The notes below the pieces were generated by a model. The model was not told the origin of the DNA, did no database searches, and saw only the letters and a list, made by a program, of their open reading frames with translations. From contig OY776119.1 of NCBI GenBank assembly GCA_963675135.1, positions 43,275,198 through 43,339,197 on the forward strand: DNA of 64,000 nt, in the 5' to 3' direction. This document shows positions 31,687 through 44,587 of this stretch, piece by piece. The DNA is from Galeopsis tetrahit. Its lineage: Eukaryota; Streptophyta; Magnoliopsida; Lamiales; Lamiaceae. The position numbers and the translations under genes were made by a program. Numbering within the stretch: the first letter of the stretch is position 1; each line of letters starts with the position of its first letter.

Positions 31687-34600
31687 TCAAACATAAAACC
31701 TCTTCAAGTGGCACACGTTCCATGGCCTCAATATCTCTTTCCCTGTCATGTCCTGGAGTCTGTATGCTCCGCCTTTTAGTACCTGCACTACCTTGTAAGG
31801 ACCCTCCCAATTAGCTTCCATTTTTCCTGTATTTTTCAGGGCGTCTGCTCTTCGAAGTACTAAACCTCCAACTTTAAAAGAACGAGGAATCACCCTGCGA
31901 TCATAAGCTGCTTTGATCCTGCTTTTATATCTCTCCGCTTTCAGTCTTGCCATCTCTCTTTCTTCCTCTACCAGGTCCAGGGCCTCCCTCATCATCTCTT
32001 CATTCTTCTTCTCTTCAAAATATGTAATTCTGTGTGACCCAAGCCTGGCCTCTGGAGGTATCACCGCCGCTGCTCCATACACCAAATAAAAGGGAGATTC
32101 CCATGTGGCTGTTTTGGGACTGGTCCTATAAGACCAGAGAACATTATCTAGCTCCTTTACCCATCCTCCTCCTATTCTTTGCAATCGCGTTCGGATGCCA
32201 TCTACTAGGATTCTATTTGTAACTTCCACTTGTCCATTGGCTTGTGGATGGGCCACCGAAGTAAATCTCTGTATGATATTCCATCTTTCGCACCTTCTCC
32301 CCATTGAATTGTGTCCCGTTGTCAGAGACCAATATTCTGGGCACTCCAAACCTGCAACAAATATGTCTAGCCAGAAATAGAATTACATTATCTTCCTCTA
32401 TCTTGGCCAAGGGTACAGCCTCTACCCACTTACTAAAGTAATCCACGACCACAATAAAAAATTTCCTTCCCCCAGGTGCCAGGGGGAAGGGTCCGACTAG
32501 ATCTATTCCCCATTTGGCGAAGGGACAGGGCGAGTACATGGCCCCCATCTCTTCTGCAGGTACTCGTATTAGGGGTCCGTTCTTCTGGCACTTCTCGCAT
32601 TTCTTCACATATTCCCTAGCGTCTCTGATTATATTGGGCCAGTAAAAACCCGCTCTAAATACCTTCTTCACCATAGTCTGATAGCCTTCATGTCTATATG
32701 CACAACCTCCATGAATATCTTTAACCACTAGCTCTGCTTCTCTTTTCGAAAGGCATTTTAAATAAGGTTGAGCGAAGGACCTCTTGTATAATTGGTCCCC
32801 CAAGATACAATATTTCCTTCTCCAAGCTTTGGCTTCTCTGGATATTGGAGTTACCTGTCCTTTCTTCAGCTCTTCCCAAATCTCTCTCCTCCAGTCATCT
32901 CCTGCTGTTATTTCTCCGACCAGGGTCTCGGTGGCTAATTGGTCCGCCACTAACAGGGTTATTTTTCCGTGTCCCTCAAATTCAGTAGAACTAGCCAGCT
33001 TAGATAGCCCATTTGCTTTCTCGTTCTCTTCTCTTGGTACCTGTATTACTTCAAAGGTCTGGAATTTATTCCTTAACTTCTTTACCTGTTCTAGGTAGGC
33101 GATCATCCTTTCATCCTTGGCAAGATACTCCCCCTTGACCTGTTGTACTATCAGCTGTAAGTCGGAGTACAGGGTGACTTTTTGTGCCCCTAACTCTGCC
33201 GCTATGTTAGCCCCTCTAATCAGGGCTTCAGACTCTGCACCGTTGTTTGAGGTTGAGAATCGAAACTTGATGGCTACCTGTATTTCTTGGCCATCAGGGT
33301 CAACCAACACTATCCCTGCTCCACATCCTACAGCGGATGCGGAACCATCAACATATACCTTCCAGCCTTGTTCTTCCTCCATTCTGGTGGATTCATGGAT
33401 AAAGTCTTCTAAAGCTTGGGCTTTGATGGCCCTCCTTGGTTCATAATCAATATCGTACTCTTGTAATTCCACTGCCCATCTGACCATTCTACCTGATAAG
33501 TCTGCTCTCCCTAGTGTCTGCTTCAAAGGGAAATTAGTTCGCACCATAACTTTATAGGACAGGAAGTAGGGGCGTAATCGCCTAGCCGTTACCACCACCG
33601 CCAGGGCTGCCTTCTCCACCTCTGAATACCTGATCTCTGCCCCTTGGATGACCTTGCTCACATAATAAATAGGTTGCTGTGTGGAACCTTCCTCTTTCAT
33701 CAGGGCAGTGCTCAGGGAGTGTTCCCCTACTGAAAGGTATAAGAGCAACACATCTCCCTGAGAGGGCTTCGTCAGCTTCGGAAGTTGTTCAAGGTGAAGC
33801 TTGAGTTCCTCGAAAGCTTTCTGACACTGGTCGTCCCACTCGAACCTCGACCCCTTCCTTAATGTTCTGAAGAAGTGGTGGCTCTTTTCTGCTGACCTTG
33901 ATATGAACCTACTAAGAGCTGCGATCCTACCATTCAGGGTTTGCAATTCCTTCAAATTCCGAGGGGGCTGCATGTCGAGCACCGCCTTCACCTTGGAAGG
34001 GTTAACTTCTATCCCTCTTTGGGTCACCATATATCCCAGGAATTTCCCTGACCCTACTCTAAAAGAACATTTAGCCGAATTTAATTTAATACAATTCTCT
34101 CGGATTACCTGGAATATCTCCTTCAGGTCGCCAATATGTTCCTCTGCCTTGACACTTTTAGCCAGCATATCATCCACGTAAACCTCCATGTTCCTGCCTA
34201 TCTGCCCTCGGAACACCGAGTCTACCATTATTTGATAGGTGGCTCCTGCATTTATTAGTCCAAAAGGCATACGTACGTAACCGAAAGTACCACATGTGGC
34301 TATAAAGCATACATTTGGTATATCAAGGGGGTTCAACTGGATTTGGTGGTACCCTTGGTACGCATCCATCATGCTGAGTAATTCAAACCCAGACGTGGAA
34401 TCTACCAACTGGTCGATTCGGGGCAGGGGATAGTGATCCTTTGGGCATGCTTTATTCAAATCTCTAAAATCGATACACATTCTCTACTTGCCAGCTCCTT
34501 TAGATACTAGCACCGCATTTGACAGCCACTCAGGGAACTGCACCCTCTTCACATGCCCTGCACTCAACAGCTTATCGATCTCCTCTTTCACAATGAGATT

Positions 34601-37222
34601 TTTCTCCTTACCGAAGTTCCTCAACTTCTGCTTCACTGGCCTAGCCTTGGGATCCACATTAAGGTAATGCATTGCTATCTTTAGAGGGATACCTGTCATA
34701 TCCGTCGCTGTGAAAGCAAAAATATCTGCATTCTCCTGGAGGGCGAGTATTATCTTTCCATGGAGCTCAGGGTTCAAATGTGTACCTATCCTGGTTGTGA
34801 ATCCCACTTTGCCTGGGTAGAGCTCGATGTTCATTAATTCCTCATCTGCTTTGGCTTTGGGTTGCTCTTGCACTAGTTCACCCACTTTATGTTTTTTCAA
34901 CTCAGGGCCTTCACCCTTAAATCTCTCCATCCCTCGGAACACGGCCCTGTCTGCTATCTTGACCGATTCTACGTAACACTTCCTTGCCTGGTACTGGTCT
35001 CCACATATGTCTCCCACACCCCCTGAGGCAGGGAATTTCATCTTCATGTGGAAGGTGGAAATCACGGCCTGAAAGATATTCAAACTTGGTCTTCCCATTA
35101 CCACATTATATGATGATGGGACATCCACTATCAAAAACTCTATCACCTGCACGCGTCGGTTAGGAGCGGTTCCTAACTCTACCTGTAATAACGCTGAACC
35201 AAGGGGTTGAATGGCACCCCCTGAAAATCCGTAGAAGGCTGTCTCTACTGATCTGAGTTTTATGTTTAATTCCATCTTCTTAAAACACTCTAGGAACATG
35301 ATATCAGCGGAACTTCCCGTGTCTACAAAGATCCTAGCCACATCATATCCTGCTATATCCGTGGTAATGACTAGGGCATCATTATGTATCTCTCTGGGTT
35401 CTCCAATGTCTTCTGGCCCGAAATGGATATCGGGAGCTGTTGTCATCTTTCCTATTTCACGACATTCCATGTTCCTTCCGCTCTTCAATGACCTGACGCT
35501 CTGCTTCCTTTGTCTAAAGGAATCCCCGTCAGCGGGGCCACCCATAATCATATGAATAGTTCCCCTCTTTTGGGGAGGGGGTGGTTGATCTTCCGTGCTC
35601 TTTCTCTGTTCTCTTCTATTTTCCTCTGGTTTGCCTTCTGGGTCTTTTCTCTTCTGCCCTCTGGGACCTTGTCGATCCCTGAAAATAAATTCCTTCAGGT
35701 GGCCTGCTTGAATCAGTCTTTCTATTTCTTCCTTCAGGTGCCAGCATTGGTTCGTGTCGTGACCATAGTAATTATGGAATCTACAGAATCTGTCTGACTT
35801 GGGATTCTGAGGGCCCCTGTTTCGTGAGTAGGGGAACTTCATATCGGGATGGTCCCCTGCCACTTCTAAAACCTCTGCCGGCTCAATCCTCAGAGGGGTA
35901 TATCTCCTTATCCTTCCCCTGGAGTTCCAGGGCGCAGCTTCCTCTCCTTTTACATTTCCCAGCCCCCTCGTGTTCCGGTGTCTTTCTGGACTGGGCCTCC
36001 TCGGCACTATCTCCCTTCTTCGTTCTCCATTACTCACTACTGTCTTGGTTTCTGATCGCTTAGCCTTCCTCACCTCTTCCAGGGTGAGGTATTTCTCTGC
36101 TCTCCTTAGTAATTCGTCAAAGGTCCGTACCGGCTTTTTGGCTAGAGAGGTAAACAAGTCTCCGTCCCTCAACCCATTAGTGAGAGCATTGATTTTGACC
36201 TCCGAAAAGGCTGTTGGTACCTCTAAGGCCGCTTGGTTGAACCGTTTCAAGAAAGCCCGAAGACTCTCATTCTTCCCTTGTCGCATGTTAAACAAGGTGA
36301 GGGTGGCTCTAGGTTGCCTCCTAACGCTGACAAATTGGTGCAAGAATAGCTCACTGAACTCCGACCATGAATGGATAGTATCTGGCCCTAGCTAGGTGAA
36401 CTATTGCTGTGCGGCTTTAGATAGGGTAGTCAGAAATACCCTGCACTTGACGCCCTCTCCGTATCGATGCAATAGGGCGGCATTCTCGAACCTCATCAGA
36501 TGCTCGTACGGGTCCGTGGTGCCATCATATTCGAAATTTAAAGATTTAAAATTAGGAGGCAGTTCATCTTGTAAAATATTGGATGAAAATTGATAACCAG
36601 TAACGTAAGAAGGTTTACTTACGTTGTCACTCATATGCTTCTGCATGTCTTTCATTTCTTTTCGTAGAGCCTGTATTTGGTCACTAACCGCTCCGTGGTA
36701 AGTGTCATCTGTGCTCTCTTCTATCCCCGTATCCAGAATGGTATCACCAGGGATCCTTTCCGTATTCCTCCTGGGAGGGCGATCAAGAACACTTCTTTCG
36801 GCTTGAGAAGGTACTCTTTCTTCTTTATTCTGGGGGAAACCTTCATTCTTAGAAGGGACTGGAGCCGAATCGATGACATGCTCCGGTGGATTCTGCTTTG
36901 TTCTTTCATTAATTGGTGGAGTGGGTCCAGGAGGGCGAAGTCCACGAGATGTAATTATTCTCTCTACTGCCTGCTCTATCATCACGTCCAATTGGTCTTG
37001 GGAGACAGTGAAGAGTTCCGGTTGAGCGTTGGGTTGTGGAGTGTCCTTATCTGTACCACTTCCCGAAGCTTCCAAGGTACCCGCCGTGTTCCCCTCCTGG
37101 ACGGAAGGGATATCTTCCACTGTAGGATTTACATGTTGTTTCCCCAAATTTCTATTCACAGGATTTACAGTGGAATCTCCCTTCTCCTTAGTCTGCTTCG
37201 TCAAATCTTGCCCTCCACCCAT
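31687..37222 (-). pseudogene. Tat gag-pol polyprotein with three TAG stops and one frameshift
   Basis: ATG at 37222, 66 nt after the LTR. Gag: EYDGTTDPYEHLMRFENA near 36500 and a zinc-knuckle-like CRFHNYYGHDTNQC near 35770. Protease: VDTGSSADI near 35320. RT: CIDFRDLNKACPKD, then YVDDMLAKS near 34160. RNase H: YYVSKVIQGAEIRYSEVEKAA. Archaeal-type RNase H: YVDGSASAVGCGAG, NNGAESEAL, YSDLQLIV; the last acidic residue is replaced in EKANGLSKLA. Integrase: HHCC finger (HGGCAYRHEGY, CEKCQ), WGIDLVGPFP, SDNGTQF and HPQANGQVE. TAG stops lie at 36401, 36392 and 34484, all in one frame; the frame shifts near 32290. The end RPWNVCHLKRFYV at 31687 shows no chromodomain. Confidence 0.95.
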
Positions 37223-37269
37223 TTAATATGTTAATATGGAACTTTTCTCACGCCTTAGCTAGAAATGTT

Positions 37270-37287
37270 CCCACAGACGGCGCCAGT
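37270..37287 (-). other. Primer-binding site of the Tat element
   Basis: On the minus strand, two bases after the 5' LTR, the sequence reads TGGCGCCGTCTGTGGG, a start common among plant Ty3/gypsy primer sites. I do not assign the primer tRNA. Confidence 0.75.
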
Positions 37288-38016
37288 TGATGCGTCGAAA
37301 AAGAACGCCCTGAGATATCAGCCGTTCCTCTACGAGCACTACTAATCACGAATCAAATCACTCGTTTTATCTTCGACGGTCTTCAAGCAAATCTCCTTGA
37401 GGATCCGAAAATGACCTGCAAAAGTACGCCGGAGGGGGGCTCCGGCGTAGAAGCTCCGACGCTCAAGTCAGAATCGGTTGTAGGCGAAATCGAAGAGGAA
37501 TTCCCCTGTGTCTCTAGGGAAATTCCGGCGAATGTATTTCTATTTCTCTCAATTCAGTGTGTATTTCATAAAAAATGTGTATATTATGTAAAAAACGTAA
37601 GTAAGAATATGGAAATAACCTGTTTTTATACCTGGCCCCCCTTTTCGGAGGGGGAAAGACTTGTTCTCCCTATATCTTTGGCCCATTCCCTAAAGAATCG
37701 GTCTCACTTTACCTGGAGACTTGGTTCTTCAGCATATCCGCCCCCTATCTTTGTGGGTTGACCCACTCATTTGACTTGGCTAGAAAAGATGGACTATTCG
37801 TCCTTTATTTGGGCCGGATCCTTCCAGGCCCAAGGGCTATTAATCTCTCCAAATATGGGCTAAGGGCCCAATCACCCTGATTTCTCTAATTTCCCTGCTT
37901 AAGCCCAGGGGTATATTAATCTTGTTTCTTTGGTGTATTGACCTAATCATAACTATCATAATTTATCCCGTTTCCACGTGGCGACTTCTCAAAGAGCGAC
38001 ATATTTATCTGCATCA
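37288..38016 (-). repeat. Tat element 5' LTR
   Basis: 729 bp, same ends as the other LTR. It carries the element's own promoter in principle; I could not place a TATA box with confidence. Confidence 0.95.
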
Positions 38017-38691
38017 AATAGATTTATATTTTAGTAAATTACCATAATATTTATAATTGTAATATTTATGAATTATTAATTAAGAGTTTTAATGGGACCT
38101 AATATTTATAAAGGAATTTTCCAAAAAATTATTATCTTATTATCTTATCGAATTTGATGATTTTTTACAAAGGCCCAAGTCGGGACCGGAAGATTTTATT
38201 ATTTTAGAGAGGTTATTAATTTATAGAGTATTAATTTATAGAGGTTTTACTGTATTTTGTAACATAATGATCTATTTGTCGCTATATGTGTGGTTTTAGT
38301 GACAATATTTAAATGAAACATTGACAACATACATAGTTGTCACTAATGATTACACCTTATGGTATTTTGTAATATAATGAAAAATTTGTCACTATATGTG
38401 TGTGATTTTAGTGACAAATATTAAATGAAATATTGACAACATGAAAAGTTGTCACTGTTTATCACACCGTATGTTATTTTGTAACATATTGAATTATTTG
38501 TCACTATATGTGTGGTTTTAGTGAAAATTTTTAAATGAAATATTGACAAAATATAAAATTGTCACTGATGAACACACCTTACGTTATTTTGTAACGACGA
38601 AAATTTTTTGTCACTACACTTGTGTTTTTAGTGACGAAAATTCAAATGTCACTAACCTTTTTGTCACTAAACATGATTTTTTTTTGTAGTG

Positions 38692-39363
38692 AGACTAAAT
38701 ATAATTTTCATTGTTGTCCTGATTATTAACAACAACATAAAAGAATTTGTTTCTAGTTTAGCGATGAAAATTTTTATTTTATCGCAAAAATGAATTTCAA
38801 TAAATTAGCCACAAAAAATTATATTTCATCGGAAAATATTAGTGACAAAATATAATTTTCATTGTTGTTCTGATTATTAACAACAAAATGATGCAATTTA
38901 TTGCTAGTATAGCGATGAAATATTTTAATTTCATCGCAAAAATTAATTTCAATAAATTAGCCACGAAAATTTCTATTTCATCGCAAAATATTAGTGACGA
39001 AATATAATTTTCATTGTTGTTCTAATTATTAACAACAAAATGAAGCAATTTGTTGCTAATATAGCGATGAAATATATAAATTTTGTTGCAAAAATTAATT
39101 TCAAAAAATTAGCCACGAAAATTTCTATTTCATCGCAAAATATTAGCGACGAAATATAATTTTCATTGCTGTTTTGATTATTAACAACAAAATGAAGGAA
39201 TTTGTTGCTAATATAGCGATGAAATATATAAATTTTTTTGCAAGTATTAAATCTAACAATTTAGCGACGAAAATTTCTATTTCGTTGCTAAAAATTGATT
39301 TTAGCAATGAAATTTAGATTTGTCGTAAAAATTTTGTTGCTATTCCCCATGTTTCTTGTAGTG
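38692..39363. mobile_element. CACTA-family terminus with 151-bp tandem repeats
   Basis: Four units of about 151 bp with AAATATAATTTTCATTGTTG, TTAACAACAAAATGA, TAGCGATGAAAT and AATTTCAATAAATTAGCCAC. The right edge is CATGTTTCTTGTAGTG at 39363, a CACTA terminus on the other strand. The same units, reverse-complemented, lie at 56690-57160 downstream of the plus-strand TNP2 gene, so both belong to one family. At 38691/38692 the repeat is interrupted by the 111-bp-repeat element. Confidence 0.8.
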
Positions 39364-40610
39364 ACTATTTATTCCCTACGCAAATAAAGAAAAGGAAAAA
39401 ACCCATGTCCACAAAGCATCCAAGAAAACACGAGCAAGAAAATCGACATATAATAATAGTGACATAAATACTGTCATTATCGATCATTAAAAACTTTCAA
39501 CTAGAAATTAATTAACCAAATCTGACCTAATTAAATGTATTTTAACAAGAAAACGCAAATGCTTTTGAAATTAGCCTGAGAACAATTATCAATTATGGGC
39601 GACGCGCATGTTGACGATGCGCATGCAAATCACGTGCAACATATGAAAATATCTTTTAAATTGAAATGACAATAAAATAAACATGTAAACAAAAATATTC
39701 AATACAAACGGTACGTCAATTGAAAGACATATTTTAAAAATTCTGCTTCCCCAACTCCTTTTGATTTCTTGAAGCTTCATCCTTACAAGTATGAAGTCTG
39801 AGCGATAAATTCACATGTATGTTTTCAGGAACCATCAAACTCATTGAAGACGGAGCGATCAATTGTTGGTATGACAACATCATCGTGGCGATCATTCATT
39901 TTTTGGAATTCCAACAGCAGCTGCATGCAGCAGCAGTACCTTCCTTCTTGTTCACTCCCTTTTCTTTATAATTTTCGATTTCTCTTTAAATTGGCATGTA
40001 GATGAATAGGCGCGTTTTCTACGTACACCTACGACTTTGATTACAAAAACTAGCTTAAGTACACATCCATTTTATATATGCACCATTTATGTACATAAAA
40101 TAGTACTTATATTAGGTACTTACGTATGCTTCATATCTACAAATTTAGTCCAATAACTAAGTTACATTAGCTACTCTGTACTATGAATTGATTTCTACTC
40201 ACGGCCGTATTCATCAAAAAAAAAATCATTTCAACTATTTCATCACAGACGCAGTACACATATGAAGAAAATAAATTAATATTTCGATGTTCTTGTTTTA
40301 AGATTCTAGAATTAATTTACAATAACAAAATAATAGAAACGCAACATAACTTATTTCTTTAAACGCAAATTGTAATCCCAGAAAATTTATCCCTTGTTTT
40401 TGCCTGCGCTCAACTGTCTCAAGGTGCATGCATAATCACACAAATTTTTGTGATAATAAAATAATGTCAAAATATTAAATTAGCTAGATAATTATTTCTC
40501 TTTTTTTTTTTTTTTCAAAATTTGTAAACTAGAAAAAAATAATATATATTGAAAAAAATTTTGCTCACGTGTGAGATTGCATAGTTTTAACGTATACCTA
40601 TGTTTACAGT
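39364..40610. other. Spacer without recognised gene
   Basis: Mostly AT-rich. A less AT-rich stretch at 39750-39950 contains CAGCAGCTGCATGCAGCAGC, a palindromic CAG/CTG cluster, but no frame longer than about 60 codons with recognisable content. Confidence 0.5.
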
Positions 40611-40618
40611 AAGAACTT

Positions 40619-40679
40619 TTTTTTTTCTTGGGAGAATGCAACAGTTTTATTGAAGCCAGCAGTGCCCCAACACTACTAC
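40619..40679 (-). mobile_element. 5'-truncated LINE 3' end, 61 bp
   Basis: A T-run on the plus strand followed by AACAGTTTTATTGAAGCC (sense: AATAAAACTG near a poly(A) tail). AAGAACTT flanks it at 40611-40618 and 40680-40687. Confidence 0.75.
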
Positions 40680-40689
40680 AAGAACTTAA

Positions 40690-41310
40690 GGTGCATGTAT
40701 TGCACATTATTCGTACATTAGTTAATAATATGATATTTATTATAAGGTTTCTCCTGAATTTATTTGGTTTTTATTTTTTTTCGAATTAAGGACGATTCTG
40801 ACTGAACATGTCATTTAAAAATCGAAACTTGTAGAGAGATGTAGAATTAATATATTTATATGTTATATTAACTAGCATAGACGTTACCTCACCCAGGTGT
40901 TGCGGTGGCTGCTGCAGATAACCTGCAATGTTGTTTCGTTGCCAATTGGGTGGCCTCTCTTAGCGGCGGAAGTGCCGGAGCCACCAACAGCTCCTCTCCG
41001 CCCAGCTTCCTTTCTCTTGCAGATATTTGTACAAAACTAACAACATTTTACCATATATTTTTCTCCCTCTTTGTTTGGATTGCTGCACTTAGGCCGCTTC
41101 ATTTGTGAACCCTAGTTGGTTGTCCCTTCTTCTCGTATCCTCTATTTCCTTCTGAGATCCCTTCATTTGAATTATAAAGCTAGTCTACAATGCGTTTTTT
41201 GGAAAGTTTTTTACCTTCAAAGTATTATTCTTCATTTGGAAAGTATTTTGTTATTGCGCCATCGTCGCACGAAACACACTACGCGGTTTCATACAAATTT
41301 TTGTGTTAGA
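40690..41310. repeat. Diverged third copy of the duplicated module
   Basis: It shares ordered text with 2090-2620 and 43400-43930: ACGATTCTGACTGAACATGT, TTGTAGAGAGATGT, GGTGGCCTCTCTTAGCGGCG, CTTTCTCTTGCAGA, AACCCTAGTTGGTTGTCC and AAACACACTACG. It is far more diverged than copies A and B. The conserved GC-rich core may descend from a gene exon, but frames are not conserved. Confidence 0.75.
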
Positions 41311-41314
41311 ATCT

Positions 41315-41829
41315 TGAAAATGACGCTTAATGTCCAAAAATCATTGAATGAATGTCTGAATTGGAAAAAAAATGTGCAATCTATACCGTTGGATTCTTCG
41401 ATGGAATTTATGGTGGAAAAAATTTCAATAGATGAAAATTCCAACGTTCAAGATCTGTTGGAATAGACCATTGCAATCTATTCCAAAGTTTTTTCCTCCA
41501 ATCTCAGCAACTAACTGATTCCATTAAGTATTTAATAGTCAGGACCATTTCTGCAATAAAAAGGACCATTTTCAAATTACAATATTGAAAGTGATTTGAC
41601 TTCATTCTTGTAGAATCAAAAATGCAATTTTATCGTGCAACCTATGATCAATGACGCAATTGAGTGTTTACAAGCATTTGACCAAAGTTTGGTAATATTT
41701 TGTTCTTCCCGTTTATTTATTGATAAACTTATGTATTTTAACTAGTAAAAATTGAATGTGCATGTGTTTAATGTTTTTTTTACATTGCTTGTACGATTTT
41801 TAATTTAAAATTTCTCTTTAGTTTATTTT

Positions 41830-41860
<31 letters not shown>

Positions 41861-44587
41861 GAGAAATAAGGAGGATGGGGCTTAAAAAAAGATGTTGATT
41901 TGCTAAGTTTATGTTTCTCAATTTTGAATTTATGACTTTCTCTTGCACAAAAGAAGACAAATGTAATTAGGTATACATGGTAGGAGTCTAGTGATAAAAC
42001 TAACAATGCAATGTCGAGTTACATAATTGTCTCGAGGCTATTCGTCACAAGTCATTCATCCTCTGTAGCATAATCTTCCAAACACGGGAACATTATTTCA
42101 TGACAGTGACGATTTTGACTAAACATGTCATCTAAAAGACAAAAATTGTAGAGAGATGTGAAATTAATTCATTTATATTATACATTAATTTCCCTGCTCA
42201 TCCTCGGAGAGAAGTTCCTAATCATATATTAATTGCATGAAAGTCATGCACCCGTTCAAACACATCCAAAAGCCTAATATTGGAATAAATAAAGTCTCAT
42301 AAAAAAAAACACAAGAAATCGAACCCTAATTCCTCCCCCAAAAAATCGCACACATATTGAACGATTATTAAACTCAATTCACAAGAAGTGTACGATCAAC
42401 ATGCTATTTTCACCCAAAAAACACACAAGAAAATCTTTACTTTATGTATTCTTTCAATATTAACTAGAGATAAGTTTCAAATAACACACGAGTACTGAAA
42501 TTTAAGGAGTGTGCAATTTTAGTCGTTTCTTTGCTCAAAAGAAAAATTTAGTCATTTCTTGCCAAAAAAATATATAAATTAAAATTTCAAAGATGCACGC
42601 GTGTAGTTCTCACGCGTGAAATAAATTGGGGCTTTTGGCCAAAGGTGTAATTTTCGGCGTTATTTGTACAATTTTGGTCTTTATATATATATATATATTA
42701 AATCAATTCAAAACTATCGAAAAATAAGGAAGAATATATATTATAGTAAATAAAAACTATATTCTTAAAAATACAATTTCATTATTATAATTTATAACAA
42801 AATTAAAAGATAATTATGAAAATATTAAAAAAAAATGTAAATTTGAAAATTTGTGAAATGAAGATAAGGTTTTTAAAAGTTTGTTTGACCTTATATAACA
42901 TTATTTATATAAAAATACTCCATTACATTTATAATTTCATGAATTCTAAATAATTATTAAATATAAAAGTATTATTGTAAACCGAATATATATTTATATT
43001 AAATATAAAATTCCTTCTTCAATGGAAAATAATCTCAAACAATTTGATGATCGAAGGGAGCTAACTTTGGTAATATTTTGAGTTCTCAAACAATCTGAAC
43101 GCGCATATGTTGCACGTTATTTGTACATTACTTATATGATTTTTAATTTAAAATTGCTCTTTAACTTATTGTGTTTTTTGTTTTTTTTAGAGAAATCTAT
43201 GTTGATTTGCAAAGTTTATCTAGCTTGTTTCTCTATTTTTAATTGATGAATTTCTCTTGCACAAAAGAAGACAAATACGTAAGCAGTCACTGCATACAAA
43301 GTAGGAGTCTAATGATAAAACTAACAATGCAAGGTCGAATTACATAATTATCTTGAGGCTATTCGCCACAAGTCCTTCATCCTCTGTAACATAATCTTCC
43401 AAACACTGGAACATTGTTTCAAGACAATGACGATTTTGATTGAACATATCATCTAAAAGTCCAAACTTGTAGAGAGATGTGAAATCAATTCATTTATATT
43501 ATATATTAATCTCCCTTCTCATTCTCAAAGAGAAGTTCCTAAATACAGATGCAGCTGCAATGTTATTTCCGCTGCCAACATGGTGGCCTCTCTTAGCGGC
43601 GGGAGTGCCGGACCCACCAACAACTCTTCTCAGCCTACTTTCTCTTGCAGACATTTGTGTGAAATTAATAACATTTACCATATATTTATTCTTTGCGGTG
43701 TTAATTTTCCCGCGTCCATTGTTTGGGTTGCTGCACTTTGAACCCTAGTTGGTTGTCCTCTCTTCTCGTATCCTCTGTTTCCTTCTGACATTCCCTCATA
43801 AAGAATCTTGTACATATTCATAACATCATTTTTCAATTGGAATGAACTTTCTTTTTGCACCATCATCGCACCAAACACACTACGTGTAACAATTTCCTAC
43901 AATTTTGTGTTGGAATCTTGGAAATGACACGTAATGTTGAAAAATAAATTTCCGAATTGGAAAAAAAAGAAAAAATATGTGCAACCTATACAAAAAATAT
44001 GTGCAACCTACGGTAAATTTTACTTTTGGTCCTATATAAGTATGAAGTCAAAATCACTTTCGACCATTTTTTATACACTTTTAGTCCCATAAGAATTTTC
44101 CGTTAGTTTAAACAGAGGTAAATTGCATAAAACTCATACACCCGTTAAAAATGGCACTTTCAGTCCTGTGAGAATGAGGCCATATCACTTTCGGTAGAGC
44201 ATTTTCAAATAATTATTCCATACAACAATCTCCACGTAGCATTCTGACACTTTCTCGTATATCAATTATAAATGCTAATCAAGTCTACTGTCTATTGTCT
44301 ACATATTTCCAATTCCATAAAGATACCCATTCTAAATGCTAATCCAGAAACTTTAAAACTGAAAAGAGAAGAAAAAACCAGAAAAAATATATAAACTAAC
44401 TACCTTAGTGGGCGGACGACGACGAGCAGGGGCGACAGGACGGCAGGCGAGCAGGTGGCGGGCAAACGTGGGCAGAGGTCAGTTAACAACACCCTTCTCT
44501 TCTCTTCTCTTCTCTCTCAATTCAGGGAAGCTTGGTTCTGCCCCCTTTGCCCTCTTTGTCTGTTTTGAATTTTTTTAAATGTTCAAC
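41315..44587. repeat. Segmental duplication, copy B
   Basis: Near-identical partner of 1-3278 (see that entry). After 44587 the sequence departs from copy A and returns at 46470-46679. AACT is shared at both edges of the extra block. Confidence 0.93.

Larger units (their letters stand above)
26849..38016 (-). mobile_element. Tat-lineage Ty3/gypsy retrotransposon, full length, 11,168 bp
   Basis: Two 729-bp LTRs (26849-27577 and 37288-38016) start TGATGCGTCG and end TGCATCA on the plus strand. AATAG at 26844-26848 and 38017-38021 is the target duplication. Gag-pol runs on the minus strand. Hallmarks of Tat are a second, archaeal-type RNase H after the normal one, no chromodomain at the integrase end, and a long region between pol and the 3' LTR holding an opposite-strand ORF and tandem repeats. 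I count 14 substitutions between the LTRs (about 98% identity), so it is fairly young. Stops and a frameshift make it defective on its own. Confidence 0.95.
26357..38252. mobile_element. Emigrant-like (pogo/Tc1-mariner) element, interrupted
   Basis: The left end CAATAAAACCTCTATAAATT and the right end, reverse-complemented, CAGTAAAACCTCTATAAATT continue as TAATA and differ by one base. Each is flanked by TA (26355-26356 and 38253-38254). This fits the Arabidopsis Emigrant terminus as I remember it. Without the Tat element and its target copy it is about 723 bp and encodes no protein. Its inner text includes TTGGGACC at the left and AAGTCGGGACCGGAAG at the right. Confidence 0.85.
25811..38691. 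mobile_element. CACTA-type element made of 111-bp tandem repeats, split by nested insertions
   Basis: Units of about 111 bp with TTGTCACTATATGTGTG, TTTTAGTGACAAAT, AAATGAAACATTGACAAC and GTTATTTTGTAACATAATGA start near 25826, 25936, 26043, 26156 and 26267. They resume near 38276, 38387, 38498 and 38609. The right terminus is CATGATTTTTTTTTGTAGTG at 38691, a CACTA end on the other strand. The left terminus is replaced by a T-run. The break at 26355/38254 holds the Emigrant-like element, which itself holds the Tat element. No transposase is seen. Confidence 0.75.

Noticed and set aside
36392..36403. Programmed TAG readthrough in gag
   Set aside because: Two stops within 12 bases inside the gag domain and a third inside RT are not where readthrough signals occur; decay is simpler.
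32034..37234. Many plus-strand frames opposite gag-pol
   Set aside because: They mirror the minus-strand pol codons and carry no domain; the only opposite-strand frame I accept is 28090-30178.
25811..39363. CRISPR-like array from the regular 111- and 151-bp repeats
   Set aside because: The repeats are contiguous without unique spacers, far too long, and end in CACTA termini of a plant genome.
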